NCBI GenBank assembly: GCA_025526915.1
Contig: JAHLKH010000004.1
Location: forward strand, 186,001 to 250,000
Reading direction: 5' to 3'
From: Entophlyctis helioformis
Taxonomy: Eukaryota > Chytridiomycota > Chytridiomycetes > Chytridiales > Chytriomycetaceae
DNA: 64,000 nt
The notes beneath the pieces were generated by a model, which saw only the letters and a program-made list of their open reading frames with translations, searched no databases and was not told where the DNA came from. Below, one piece after another: positions 53,901 to 64,000 of the stretch (the first letter of the stretch is position 1; every line of letters begins with the position of its first letter). The position numbers were made by a program, and so were the translations under genes.

Positions 53901-56900
53901 ATGATCACAACCTCGAGATCCTCGCAGCCTGCAACACACACTCAGCCTGCCACTCCCGCTCCCGCTCCCGCCCAGCCGCGCTCCGTCGTCGTGCTGCCCG
54001 GCGACGGCATCGGCCCAGAGGTCACCGCCCAGGCCGTGCGCGTGCTGTCCGCCGTGCTGCCGCCCGCCCTGCTGTCCATCCGCTCGCTGCCCATTGGCGG
54101 CGCTGCCATTGACTCGCACGGTGCGTATCTGTCTGTCTGTGCATCCTCTGTCCTTGTCTGTATCTGTCTGCCTGTATCTGCTGTCTGTCTATGCCTGTAT
54201 CTGCTGCATCTGTCTGACTTGAACCCCCACAACCCCCACAACACACTTCTCCCTCTCCGACAGGCTCGCCGCTGCCCGTCGAAACCCTCGAGGCCTGCAG
54301 GGCCGCGTCCGCCATCCTGCTCGGCGCCGTCGGCGGCCCGCAGTGGCCTCGCCCGCCCTCGCCCGCCGTGCCGTCCCCGCCCCGCCCCGAAGAGGGCCTG
54401 CTCCGCCTGCGCAAGGACCTCGGCCTCTACGCAAACATCCGCCCCTGCAAGTTCCCCGCCCGCTCGCTCCTCCCGCTGTCGCCCCTCCGCCAGGATCTCG
54501 TGCGCGACACCGCCTTTGTCATGGTGCGCGAGCTCACCGGCGGCATCTACTTTGGCTCCCGCCAAGAGGCCGCTGACTCGCCCGACGGCTCCACCGGTGA
54601 GAATGTGCACACCGCCTGTCACTCAACCTCACACCTGTCCTGTCCTGTCCTGACCGCCCACCCGCCAGCCTTTGACACAATGACCTACTCGGTCGACGAG
54701 ATCAAGCGCATCACCCGCGTGGCAGCCTCCATCGCCTCCGCCGCATCCCCGCCCTTGCCCATCACCTCGATCGACAAGGCAAACGTCCTCGCCACGTCGC
54801 GTCTCTGGCGTCGCGTCGTCTCAGAGACCATCGCCGCAGAGTTCCCCTCCGTGCCCCTCGCCCACCAGCTCGTCGACTCGGCCGCCATGCACATGGTCAT
54901 GAGCCCCTCCAAGCTCAACGGCGTCGTCCTCACCGAAAACATGTTTGGCGACATTCTGAGCGACGAGGCCTCGGTCATCCCCGGCTCGCTCGGCCTCCTT
55001 CCCTCGGCCTCTCTTTCGGGCTGGGGCCAGCACGCCCGCGGTCTCTACGAGCCTATCCACGGCTCTGCCCCTGACATTGCCGGCCAGAGTAAGTCTCCTT
55101 GCCCCCACCAGCCACGGCCTAGCTGTGTGCACACCTCGTCCATCTGATTCAGCACTCACTCACACTCTCTCGCACTGATCATCTAGACATTGCAAACCCC
55201 ATTGGCGCCATTCTGAGCGTCGCCATGCTCCTCGAGTACTCGTTTGGCATGCCGCGCGAAGCCCGCGCCGTCGAAGAGGCCGTGGCTCATGTCCTCGATG
55301 TCGACATGCTGCGCACCCGCGATCTGGGCGGCAATGCCTCCACGACCGACATTGGCGACGCCGTCGTCAACGCTCTGGTCGACAAGATCCGCGCCATCAG
55401 AGAAAAGGACGTGGCCGCCCAAGTGCTCGTCGATGCTGCCGGCCGTCTCATCCCCGCTTCGCTGCCGTTCAAGCGCCGCCCCATGACCCTCTGCGAGAAG
55501 ATCATCTGCCACTCGGCCCTCGGTCTCCCTGCCCCCTACCACGTCTCGCCCGGCGACATGGTCTGCGTCTCGGTCGACTGGACCATTGCCTCGGAGCTGA
55601 CCTGGAAGGGCATGGAAAAGACGTTTGACGAGATGGGCCGCCCCTCGATCCACCGCAACGATCGCTTCTGGCTCGCCATCGACCACACCGTCGACCCGTC
55701 GATCAACCACCAGGAGAAGCCCAAGGAGCTCATCGCCGCCTCGGAGCAGTTTGCCAAAGAGGCCAAGCTCACCGACTTCCACGGCCCCAACCAGACCATT
55801 CTGCACACCGAGTTCTACCGCGAGCGCGCGCTCCCCGGCCAGATGATTATCGGCGCCGACTCCCACTCGTGCTCCGCCGGCGGTCTCGGCAACTTTGCCG
55901 TCGGACTCGGTGCTGCCGACGTCGTCATGCCCCTCGTCACGGGCGAGACGTGGTTCAAGGTGCCCGAGACGGTCGAGATCCGCTTTGTCGGCACGCCCCC
56001 CAAGGGCATTGGCGGCAAGGACGTCATTCTCCATGTGCTCGGCGTGCTCAAGCGCAACACGGTCGCCTTTGAGCGAGCGGTCGAGTGGACCGGCCCCGGT
56101 CTCAAGCACCTCTCGTGCGACGCTCGCTTTGCTATTGCCAACATGACGACCGAGTTTGGCGGCATTGCCGGCGTGTTTGAGGGCGACGAGATCACGGCTG
56201 CGTATGTTGCCAAGCGCAAGGACGCCAAGTACCGCAAGGGTGCCACGTACTTCCGCGCAGACCCCGACGCGCAGTACGCCGAGTCGCATATTATCGATCT
56301 GGGCGACGTGGACTCGATGGTCGCCCTGTACCCGTCGCCTGACAATGTCGTGCACGTGGACGAGTTTGCGGGCACGGACCTTGACGGCGTGTTTATCGGC
56401 GCGTGCACGACTGCCGAAGAGGACCTCATTCTGGCTGCCCTCGTGCTCGAGCAAGGCCTCAAGCGCGGCTGGGTGCCCGTCCTCAAGGGCAAGCGCAAGG
56501 TGACGCCGGGCTCGGTCTCGATTGTCGCCAAGCTCCGCCGTCTGGGTCTCTTGCAGATCTACGAGGCGGCCGGGTTCCAGATTGGCGCGCCGGGCTGCTC
56601 GTACTGCCTGGGCATTGCGGCCGACCGTGCCGGCGAGGGCGAGGTCTGGCTGTCGTCGCAGAACCGCAACTTCAAGAACCGCATGGGCAAGGGATCGATT
56701 GGCAACCTGGCGTCGGCGGCCACGGTCGCGGCCTCGTCGTTTGAGATGCGCGCACGCAACCCGCGTGACCTGATTGACGCCATTGACGATGCGCGGTTCC
56801 AGGAGATGCTCGAGATGTGGATCGAAAAGGGCGAGCCGGTCACCATCACCGAGCCTGCCCCCGTCATTGCGCGTCCCGGCGCCACCACCGCTGCCGGTGC

Positions 56901-57573
56901 ACCCGCGCCAGCATCGTTCAAGACGCTCATCACGGGCCGTGTGCAGCGGTTCGAGGACCATGTGGACACGGACGCCATCATCCCGGCCGAGTTTATGCCG
57001 GGCGTCTCGGACGAGGACCTTGGCTCCCACTGCTTCCAGTACACGCGGCCCGACTTTCGGGCCAAGGTGGCGCAGGGCTTTGACATTGTGGTTGCTGGCG
57101 CCGGCTTCGGCTCTGGGTCGTCGCGCGAAGAAGCGCCGCGTGCCCTCAAGGGCATTGGCGTGCAAGCAGTGATTGCGCGGTCGTATGCGTACATTTACGG
57201 ACGCAACCAGCCCAACATGGCGCTGCTCGGCGTGATGGTGCGCGACGATGGCTTTTACGAGCGTGCGCAAGAAGGAGCGACGGTGACGATTGACCTGGAC
57301 AGCCGCACGGTCGCCGTCGATGGCGCCACGTACCCGTTTGAGCTCACGCGCATGGAGGAGAAGATTATCGCTGGTGGCGGTGTCACGAGCCTGTACAAGC
57401 GCTACGGGCGGCGGTTGTTCCAGGAGACGATTGCGCTGGCGGCTGAGGCGGACACGGGTGCGGTGCCTGCGGCTGTCACGGCCTGTGGCGCGGCGACCAA
57501 GAAGACTGTCCCGAGTAGCAGCAGCACCACGGCATGCGCGACAGGCACGGCTGACGCGGTGCTCTCGTGGTGA
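53901..57573 (+). CDS. trifunctional LEU2-LEU1 fusion: isopropylmalate dehydrogenase plus isopropylmalate-isomerase-like aconitase
   Basis: Exons 53901-54120, 54264-54596, 54669-55088 and 55187-57573 (total 3360 nt, 1119 residues). Residues 1 to about 395 are 3-isopropylmalate dehydrogenase: [76 protein letters not shown] and [20 protein letters not shown]. After about 28 linker residues, still in exon 4, a LeuC/aconitase-large domain starts at Met424 ([16 protein letters not shown]). It has [20 protein letters not shown] and the [4Fe-4S] cysteines at about 731 (GACTT), 795 and 798 (PGCSYC). The LeuD/small-subunit domain, from about residue 903, has [13 protein letters not shown] and [20 protein letters not shown]. 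Both leucine steps (isomerisation, then oxidative decarboxylation) would sit on one chain. The large domain differs from ordinary fungal LEU1, so its substrate could be another 2-hydroxyacid. The C-terminal 60 residues are low complexity. No mitochondrial presequence is obvious. Confidence 0.9.
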
Positions 57574-58328
57574 TGATGCTGTCCTTGCACATTTGTCTAT
57601 TTGTGGCCGTTGATGGCAATGAACGATTGTCCATGGACACGCAGTGTTTTGTTGAAGTGAGTGATGACCGTGTGGGATGCCGCTCGGCAGTGTGGCTTGT
57701 CATGATGGATAAGCTCAGAGCTTCTGCCGCTGAGCCACCAAGCAAGGAGCAGATGGCCAGCCGTGATGATCGCACACGGCAGATGCAAAGCAATCCGATC
57801 TTGCTGTGCCGCTGGTTGTGATGATGGTCAGCGAGGGATGAGGGAGAGAGGGACGGCAGGGATCATTGAAGCCATGACGCAGCCATGACGCAGCCATGCA
57901 CGCATACGTGCATATGTCCAATCATCTGTGCATGTGGGAAAGGGAGCGCTGCTTTGTTGACTCGTCCCAAGGGCGTGCGCGGGCACTGTGAGGCTGGTGC
58001 CAGTGGCACTGCAGCAACATCTGAAACGCGGACTGTGGCGCGTTCGCGTTCGCGTTCACGGCGTGTACCCGCATTCACTGGCACACCCTACAAAGGGGCG
58101 CCTGCATCATCAGGTGGGTAGAGTGTGCCACAACAAACAAACCCTTGAAACACCCGGCAAGCATGCCGAGCGTGTGTGTACCTACGCATCCCTTGGCTGC
58201 ATCCAGCTACAAAAGGCAGCGCTGCTCTCCCGTTCATCCCCCATCAACCAACTCAAGCACTCTTGTAGTCTCGTGTACAAACCAACCCTCTGAACATATC
58301 TCCAACCACCAACAACCACCAACCAACC
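57574..58328. other. intergenic region with a short ACGCAGCCATG repeat
   Basis: A 755-nt gap between the leucine fusion and the secreted protein. A CATGACGCAG repeat occurs three times near 57871-57900, and GTTCGCGTTCGCGTTCACG near 58039-58057. The CCAACCACCAACAACCACCAACC leader precedes the ATG at 58329 and looks like the CA-rich 5' UTR also seen at 32586. No gene, tRNA or RNA element found. Confidence 0.55.
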
Positions 58329-59365
58329 ATGATCGCATCCATCCTCGTCGCTCTCCTCGCCACCTCGGCTCTCGCCGCCCCCGACTTTGCCTCGGTCGAC
58401 ATCTCCAAGACCAACGGCAACGGCGACGCTGCTCTCGCTGCCGCCAAGTCGGTCTGCTCGGAGAACCTCTCTGCCAAGGAGCTCAAGGACATTGGCGCGG
58501 TTGCCGAGAACGCGGAGCTGACCTTCTTCAACCCTGCCGTCGGCAAGGCGTCTGGCGCTGCCAAGGCCGCGATCCAGTGCCAGAAGGACCGCAACAAGGT
58601 GCTCAAGAACTTCTGCCAGCTCCTGTCTGCCCAGAAGGACAACAAGGCCGACCAGCTCGCCCTCAACACCAAGCAGGTCGCCAAGAACACCGGCGATGTG
58701 ACGCCCGCTGTGCTGGCGTCGACACGTCGCTCTTTATCGGATCGGGAGGCAACGGTGGCGGCAACAACGCTGCTCCTGCGGCCAAGGCCGACAAGGCTGC
58801 TGGCGATGCCAACGCTGCTGATGCCAACGCGGGCGATGCCAAGGCCGGCAAGAAGGAGAAGAAGGGCAAGAAGGAGAAGAAGGCCAAGAAGGGCAAGAAG
58901 GAGAAGCGCGCCGCCAAGAAGGACAAGAAGGCCAAGAAGGAGAAGAAGGGCGGCAACGGTGGCGCTGCCGCTGCTGCTGGTGGCGGCGGCGCTGCTGCCT
59001 CTGCCGACTTTGGCTCGATCGACATCTCCAAGACTGGCGGCAACGGTGCCGCGGCTCTTGCTGCCGCCAACGCCAAGTGTCCCGAGAGCCTCGGCGCGGC
59101 CGCGCTCAAGGCGATTGCCCGCACCGCCGAGACGGCCGAGAAGCAGGTGTTCAACGCGGCCATTGCCGGCAAGAGCGGCGCGGCCAAGGATGCCATCCAG
59201 TGCCAGAAGAACCGCAACAAGGTGCTCAAGAACCAGTGCTCGCTCGTGCTGGCCAAGCTCGAGAACAACGCCGCGCAGATTGCCGAGAACGGCAAGCAGG
59301 TTCCCAAGAACATGGCTGCTGTTGATGCCGTGTGCCCTGGCGCCGACTCGTCCCTCTTTATCTGA
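58329..59365 (+). CDS. secreted duplicated four-cysteine protein with Lys-rich linker (possible frameshift)
   Basis: A signal peptide (MIASILVALLATSALAA) is followed by two homologous domains. Domain 1 is DFASVDISKTNGNGDAALAA with AIQCQKDRNKVLKNFCQLL. Domain 2 is DFGSIDISKTGGNGAAALAA with AIQCQKNRNKVLKNQCSLVL, ending VDAVCPGADSSLFI at 59365. Each has four Cys at matching places, presumably two disulphides. Between them lies a 40-residue Lys/Glu/Gly/Ala linker (AKKGKKEKRAAKKDKKAKKE). Domain 1 should end CAGVDTSLFIGSG, but that stretch lies one frame away: the frame from the ATG goes to TPAVLASTRRSLS near 58700. So a one-base deletion, or an assembly error, separates the two halves. Extracellular; no recognised family. 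Confidence 0.6.
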
Positions 59366-59596
59366 TCGTCTGAGCGTCACTGCAATGAAAACAGTTGGCC
59401 CTGATCCCTCGCATAGTTTTGACTCGACAAGTACGCTGGAAAACACCATGGGCAGCCAGAAGAATCGCGCACATTCGCGAAGGAGAGTGCAGCAGATGTA
59501 CAGACGAGCGTGTACAGGGGCGATCTGGGCAAATGGAGGGCCTCTGGCAAGAGTGGCAAAAGGAAAGGTGATGCCGAGAGAGGCAAAATGTGAGAT

Positions 59597-59669
59597 CGAG
59601 CTTACCAGGGGTCGAACCTGGAACCTCCTGATTCGTAGTCAGACGCGCTATCCATTGCGCCATAAGCCC
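59597..59669 (-). tRNA. tRNA-Arg (anticodon ACG)
   Basis: 73 nt, no intron. Reading the minus strand: acceptor GGGCTTA pairs with TAAGCTC (one G-U), D-arm GCGC...GCGC, anticodon arm TCTGA-CTACGAA-TCAGG with anticodon ACG at positions 34-36. The T-arm is CCAGG-TTCGACC-CCTGG. A CCA end is not encoded, as expected in a eukaryote. Inosine at position 34 would read CGU/CGC/CGA. It explains the false open frame MAQWIARLTTNQEV on this strand. Confidence 0.93.
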
Positions 59670-59905
59670 GCATTCACATCCTCAAAAATTCCCTGTGCAT
59701 ATATGAATATTGAAACGTCAACAGCGTCGACAAACCAACATTTGCGCACTCCACCGTGTATGGGCACAGTTGGCAGATGGCAGCCTCGGTAAACACCCAG
59801 TCAGCATTCAGTCTGTGGATAGACTCCAGCAGCCAGTAGCCGCACCACTTGGATCTGTGCAGTTGCGTCGTGGTTGCCGCCACAACAACAAACACTTTTG
59901 GACAG

Positions 59906-61218
59906 ATGCCGCCCAAGACCCGCACACACACAAAGCGCCGTCGCACAAGCCAGTCGCTGAGCATCGACAAGAACGGTGGCCACGAGCAGGAGAGCCTCGC
60001 AGCCAAGGCCTCCACCATCGTGCAGGACCTCGTCACTGCCGGCCACTCGCTGGCAGCCATTGTCGCTGCGTTCGTTCAAGCTGTTCCGCCAGCGGCACTC
60101 AAGGAAGCCGGCTCGTCGTGCAGTCGCCGCAAGCCAGACTCGCCGCTCAGCGAGCACAACAGGCATCCGACTACTGGCTGCTGTGTCCGCAAGAGGTCCG
60201 GGACGAGTACCTCAAGCACGCTGGCCCGCTCACTCGCTTCCTTCACGGCCGTCTCGATGTCGCCAAGATGGACGACGCCGCCAAGCGAGCGCTATGGATC
60301 GATGGCTTCAAGCAGGACTGGCAGGGCGATCTCTTCCTGCTGCCTGATGTCGAGTTGCGAGTCGAGGACGTTGAGCATGTCAAGACGATCGGCATGTATC
60401 AGCGGCTGTGCGAGCGATCCTCTGATGAAGCGATTCGGTACGTCCCACTGCAGCAGATGTGGGTCGATGCAACACCGACAGTCTCGCTGGTTGAACTCGG
60501 CAAGCTGGCTTTGGATGGCAACTGCCTCGAGTTCCTCGAGCATCTGCTGGACAAGAAGCTCGTCACGATCAAGGAGCTCGAGTCACACCTGGATGACGAT
60601 AGCGAAACTGGCGGGCACACATATGTGTCCACAGCTGTGGAAGTTGCAGCCTGTTGTGGATGGCTGGAGATGGTGCAGTACCTGCTGTCGCGCGACGATG
60701 TTGTGTGCACGCCAAACGTGATGGACTTTGCTGCAGAATCGGGCAACTTGGAACTCGTCCAGTGGCTTCACAGCAACAGGACGGAAGGATGCACGACACG
60801 GGCGATGGACTGGGCGGCTTTGAGCGGGCATCTTCACGTCCTCCAGTGGCTTCATGCGAACCGCACTGAAGGATGCACGGACAATGCGATGGACAACGCT
60901 GCCTGGCGTGGCGATCTTCATGTCATTCAGTGGCTTCATTCCAACCGCACTGAAGGATGCACGACATATGCGATTGGCAGCGCGGCTCAAGAAGGGCATC
61001 TGCACGTCATCCAGTGGCTTCTGGCCAACCGCTCCGAAGGATTCACTGCTGATGCCATTCTAGATGCCCAGACCGACGAGATTGCCGTACTTCTCATCAG
61101 GAGTCTGACACCAGAACAACGAGCCGAGATGCTGGACGAGGTTGCTCAGCACCCTTCTACCGAGGACCAAGATCTCGTTGCTCGCCGGTTAGCCTTGTTT
61201 GGCCAAGTGTCTGCTTGA
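59906..61218 (+). CDS. ankyrin-repeat protein (second WLHxNRTEGCT paralogue)
   Basis: A C-terminal frame to the TGA at 61216-61218 encodes YWLLCPQEVRDEYLKHAGPL, TRFLHGRLDVAKMDDAAKRA (an F-box-like helical segment resembling the 50755 gene's TRFIHGQL) and ankyrin repeats. The repeats are AAESGNLELVQWLHSNRTEG, AALSGHLHVLQWLHANRTEG, AAWRGDLHVIQWLHSNRTEG and AAQEGHLHVIQWLLANRSEG. The ATG at 59906 (MPPKTRTHTKRRRTSQSLS, then AKASTIVQDLVTAGHSLAAI) is in another frame. A 62-nt intron ending TCGTGCAG before TCGCCGCAAGCC restores it in phase, but its donor (GTCGCT) is weak, so a small indel is the alternative. Protein-interaction module; function unknown. Confidence 0.7.
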
Positions 61219-61331
61219 GGCCATCAAATGACAATACTTGCCAACCATGGCCATATGCATCATCTACCCATTGACCATCTTGTCATTACGAGTCCCAGGA
61301 GCTGCTACATCACATGCAAAGTTTATTATAG

Positions 61332-64000
61332 TCATACGTCCATCTGATTGATCAAGCCCAAGCTAAATCTACGGTGTGTCCAGACTGTGCAAACCGACAG
61401 ACGGCATGTTAGACCAAGACATTACTTTCCACGAATCAGTTTCATCTGCTCACGTACAGTTGCCCTTGATACGTTTTAGCGCAACCTCGTGTGCGTCAAT
61501 CTGTCCAGCCTTTGGCACCACTTGGATCTCAAACAAGGCGTGTCGCCTCTTGGATGGACTTGTCTTGCACAGGTACACTGGCTGTCCCGAGCCGCCGCGT
61601 TCAAAGGCTGCACCGGACAGACAGACAGACAGACAGAGTCAGCCATTTGCCAGAAACGGCACGCAGCGCACCAACCCTACCGATGCCAGATGTGCGCAGG
61701 ACCCGCTCAATCTCGCTACATATCTCGTCAAGCGTGCGGCCAGACTTGACTCGCACATTCGAAAGCCTGTTACCCGTGCCATGAGCGGGGTCAGTCTGCC
61801 TTTACCAACCACATGCGCAAGCCGTGCCATGCCACGCAACGCCTTCTCACCCCTTGGCTTGCGGCTGGAACCGCAGCGTCGGCGCAACCTGATTGCGAGC
61901 CGAGCTGGACTGGTACCGCGTGTGTCTGAAATCATCCGTCATGCTCGCCCCGCTGCGTGCACTACCGTCAATCTTACGCGTTTGGCTAAACACCTGCGGT
62001 CTCTGTGACGATGGGATGTACACTGCCGCGCGTCGACCTCGCCCTCGCACGTCGTAACTGCTGCTATCCATATGGTCCTCGTCGTCATCGGCAAACGAGT
62101 CTTGGAAACTGTCACGATTGGCGCTGACTGCTTCGTGCATGTCCGATGCGTGGCTGCCGACTTTGGCCGAGTGCGGCGCATACGACGCTGTTGAGACTGT
62201 CATGCGTGGCTCGCTACCCGCCCCTGAAAGCTGCTTATCGTGGCCGCCCTTTGATGACGACTGGACCATGAATTTCATACGGTCCATCTGCGAGTGCGTG
62301 CTGCTCGTGTCCGAGAACGACCGCAAGAACAACGGCTCTGGAACCTGTTGTGTGCGTGTCTCCGTCGGCCAGTCTGTGTGAGGCACGTCGGCGCGCAGGC
62401 TGCGACCAGAGCTAAATGCGCGCTCCAGCTTCGGCTTGGCGTCCTCATCAATATCCGAGGCACTGCGCTGGTCGACTGCATGGATCGCATCATCCTGATT
62501 CTCCAGTCTTGCATTGAATGCTTGCGTAGCATCCGTTGACGTTTGCTCTTGTGGCGATGCTCCCAGCTGGATGCCCTGGGTCGATGGGAATGCTGTGCGA
62601 AGAAGACGCAATCGTGCCAAAACGTCGCTGGCATGTGCATTCACAGGCCGCTGGATCGTCGCGACTCCAGCATCGCGAAGTGGTGACGACATGTATCCAT
62701 TGGATGTCGATGGCCGCGTTGGTGGAAAGTCGAATGCCGCCTGGCTGATGCCCTTCATCGTCGTGTCGCTCTGGTCCGTCTCCAGTGGCACAGGCTTCCC
62801 TTGGATCTTGTCGTCAGCCTTGCCTGCATGGCGAGCGTAACCGACGTCAGCAACCTCTGTACCATGAACATCGGATTCGCTGCCACTGCTGCTGTATGCG
62901 TCGCTGTCACTGCTCGACAGACGGTCTGATCCTGAATCAAACACATGGGCACCCGGCGCCGTTTCCTGCTCAACAGACTCTCGCACAAGCGCACCGACTC
63001 GCACAAGCTCGTCTGCCACTTCCCGATCGAATGCCATCCGGTCTTGCCGCGACTCGTTGAACAGATGGTACAGGGACGCAATCGGGTTGAGTTTCTGCGA
63101 TCGGTCCGACAGAACATGCCCAATGTCTGCTTTGCCTATTCCAAGCGCCACGAGCTCGTCGACCGTCTCTGGATCTGGGCTGGCGACCGTGTCTGGGCGG
63201 TCTGGCACTGGATTGGCAATGGGGAACGAACCGGTTTTCGTGACCCATCTGTGTAGCAATGTGCAGCGCAGGTCAGTGTCAAGGACCACAACTTGGAGAC
63301 AAATGCAATGCAAACAGCAGAGTACACGCACGGATGGGCCATGATCTGCTCAATCGTGGCGCGCTTGGCTGGGTCCTTGGCAAGCATCCATCGGATCAGA
63401 TGCTTGAATTCTAAGCCCAGTGCAGCATCGACAGCCAGTCCGTCCGTCAGCCACTTGCTCATCCACCAACGTGCATCCAGTGTACATTCACACCAGCGCG
63501 CACCTTTGTCTGTCTTGGGTGGAAACTCGACCTTGTCCTCTTGCTCTTTGGACTTGGCGCCGGCCCAGAACCGACTCTGCCGGCTGCTGCCCGCGCCATC
63601 GTCCTTTACAAACGGAAACCTTCCAGTGTAGAGAACGTACAGGGTCACTCCCATGCTCCAGATATCAACTTCTGGACCCGTGTATGGCTGTCCGAGCTCC
63701 ATCTCGGGAGCCATGTAGTGTGGCGTGCTGCCAGATGTCAGATGTTACATGAGTATCATCACGCTGGGGCTAGGCGAGCGGGACAGAGACATGCACGGGA
63801 AGCATATGGAAGCAGATGGGAGCGTACCCGCAGCGTGTCAGCATCTGCATGTTGGGATGGTACGTGTTGCCAAACCCAAAGTCGATGATGCGGATCTTGC
63901 CGAGCCGATCCACCAGAATATTGTCTGGCTTGAGGTCTCGATGCACCACCGAACTCTGCCCGACCAGCCATTGCCAACCAGTCAGCATTGCCTCGTCTAT
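61332..64000 (-). CDS. MARK/AMPK-related Ser/Thr kinase with UBA and KA1 domains (partial, 5' end outside window)
   Basis: The C-terminal two-thirds of an SNF1/MARK-type kinase. From the right edge the frame reads VVHRDLKPDNILVDRLGKIR and IIDFGFGNTYHPNMQML. The next exons give MAPEMELGQPYTGPEVDIWS, MGVTLYVLYTGRFPF and LIRWMLAKDPAKRATIEQIM. Then VDELVALGIGKADIGHVLS followed by PIASLYHLF is a UBA domain in the usual AMPK-family place. A long Ser-rich linker runs to about 61850. The C-terminal KA1 domain is spliced from small exons: LSNVRVKSGRTLDEICSEIE; HALFEIQVVPKAGQ; VALKRIKGNFWTHRRFSLGL. It ends NQMDV with a TGA at 61332-61334. The last intron is 61385-61457. Active-site HRD, DFG and APE are intact. 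Role: polarity, microtubule or stress signalling, by family. Confidence 0.85.

Noticed and set aside
55183..57270. 695-codon open frame antisense to the leucine fusion
   Set aside because: It mirrors strongly biased third positions of a clearly conserved plus-strand enzyme; its translation is Arg/Gly/Val/Asp-rich with no domain.
59358..59663. ORF beginning MAQWIARLTTNQEV
   Set aside because: It is the well-known spurious translation of a tRNA gene, here tRNA-Arg(ACG).

Overview
The window is eukaryotic nuclear DNA, GC-rich, with many short spliceosomal introns. Those I placed run mostly from about 45 to 120 nt, with GT or occasionally GC donors and often a CTGAC-like branch point. The gene content fits a fungus, most likely an early-diverging zoosporic lineage (chytrid-like). 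There are leucine-biosynthesis enzymes, a YOL075C-type full-size ABCG transporter, UTP7, DED1 and VPS9. Alongside them are genes typical of animals, plants or protists that most Dikarya lack: a C12orf4/FERRY homologue, a plant/oomycete-type glucuronokinase, a KIAA1143-like protein, makorin, and ankyrin proteins of the 'WLHxNRTEGCT' class. Species is inferred only.

Layout, left to right. (1) 1-9 kb: the 3' end of an unknown gene, FCP1 CTD phosphatase, an LRR protein, an RraA-family protein, and, divergent from it with only 39 nt between the ATGs, a two-domain nucleotidyltransferase/glucuronokinase. (2) 9-20 kb: the ABCG transporter, the C12orf4 homologue with an unexpected internal UBA domain, and UTP7/WDR46, all on the minus strand. 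(3) 20-25.5 kb, plus strand: a KIAA1143-like protein, gamma-glutamyltranspeptidase (two GC-AG introns) and an IQ-motif protein. (4) 25.5-29.5 kb: a gene-poor, repeat-rich stretch with weak coding fragments. (5) 29.7-33 kb: an unrecognised gene made of a tandemly duplicated module, then two small unknown genes. (6) 33-43.4 kb: a polyQ GLI/ZIC-like zinc-finger factor, a small basic protein, makorin, an HMCES/SRAP protein and a DED1/DDX3 helicase. (7) 43.4-46 kb: a repeat-rich gap. (8) 46-53.6 kb: a cyclin, a possible small protein, a VPS9-domain GEF with a C-terminal UIM, an ankyrin protein and a SAM-carrier-like mitochondrial carrier. (9) 53.9-57.6 kb: the most striking gene, one reading frame fusing 3-isopropylmalate dehydrogenase (LEU2) to both halves of an isopropylmalate-isomerase-like aconitase protein (LEU1). 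(10) 58-64 kb: a secreted duplicated four-cysteine protein, tRNA-Arg(ACG), a second ankyrin protein, and a MARK/AMPK-like kinase with UBA and KA1 domains running off the right edge.

The neighbours do not form a pathway cluster, so most adjacency looks like ordinary compact fungal gene packing. The exceptions are the leucine fusion, where two consecutive pathway steps are joined covalently, and several tightly spaced divergent pairs that probably share promoters. In several genes the reading frame breaks by one nucleotide exactly where homology continues; these are either assembly indels or recent lesions. Exon boundaries given here were placed by eye from splice consensus, phase and homology.
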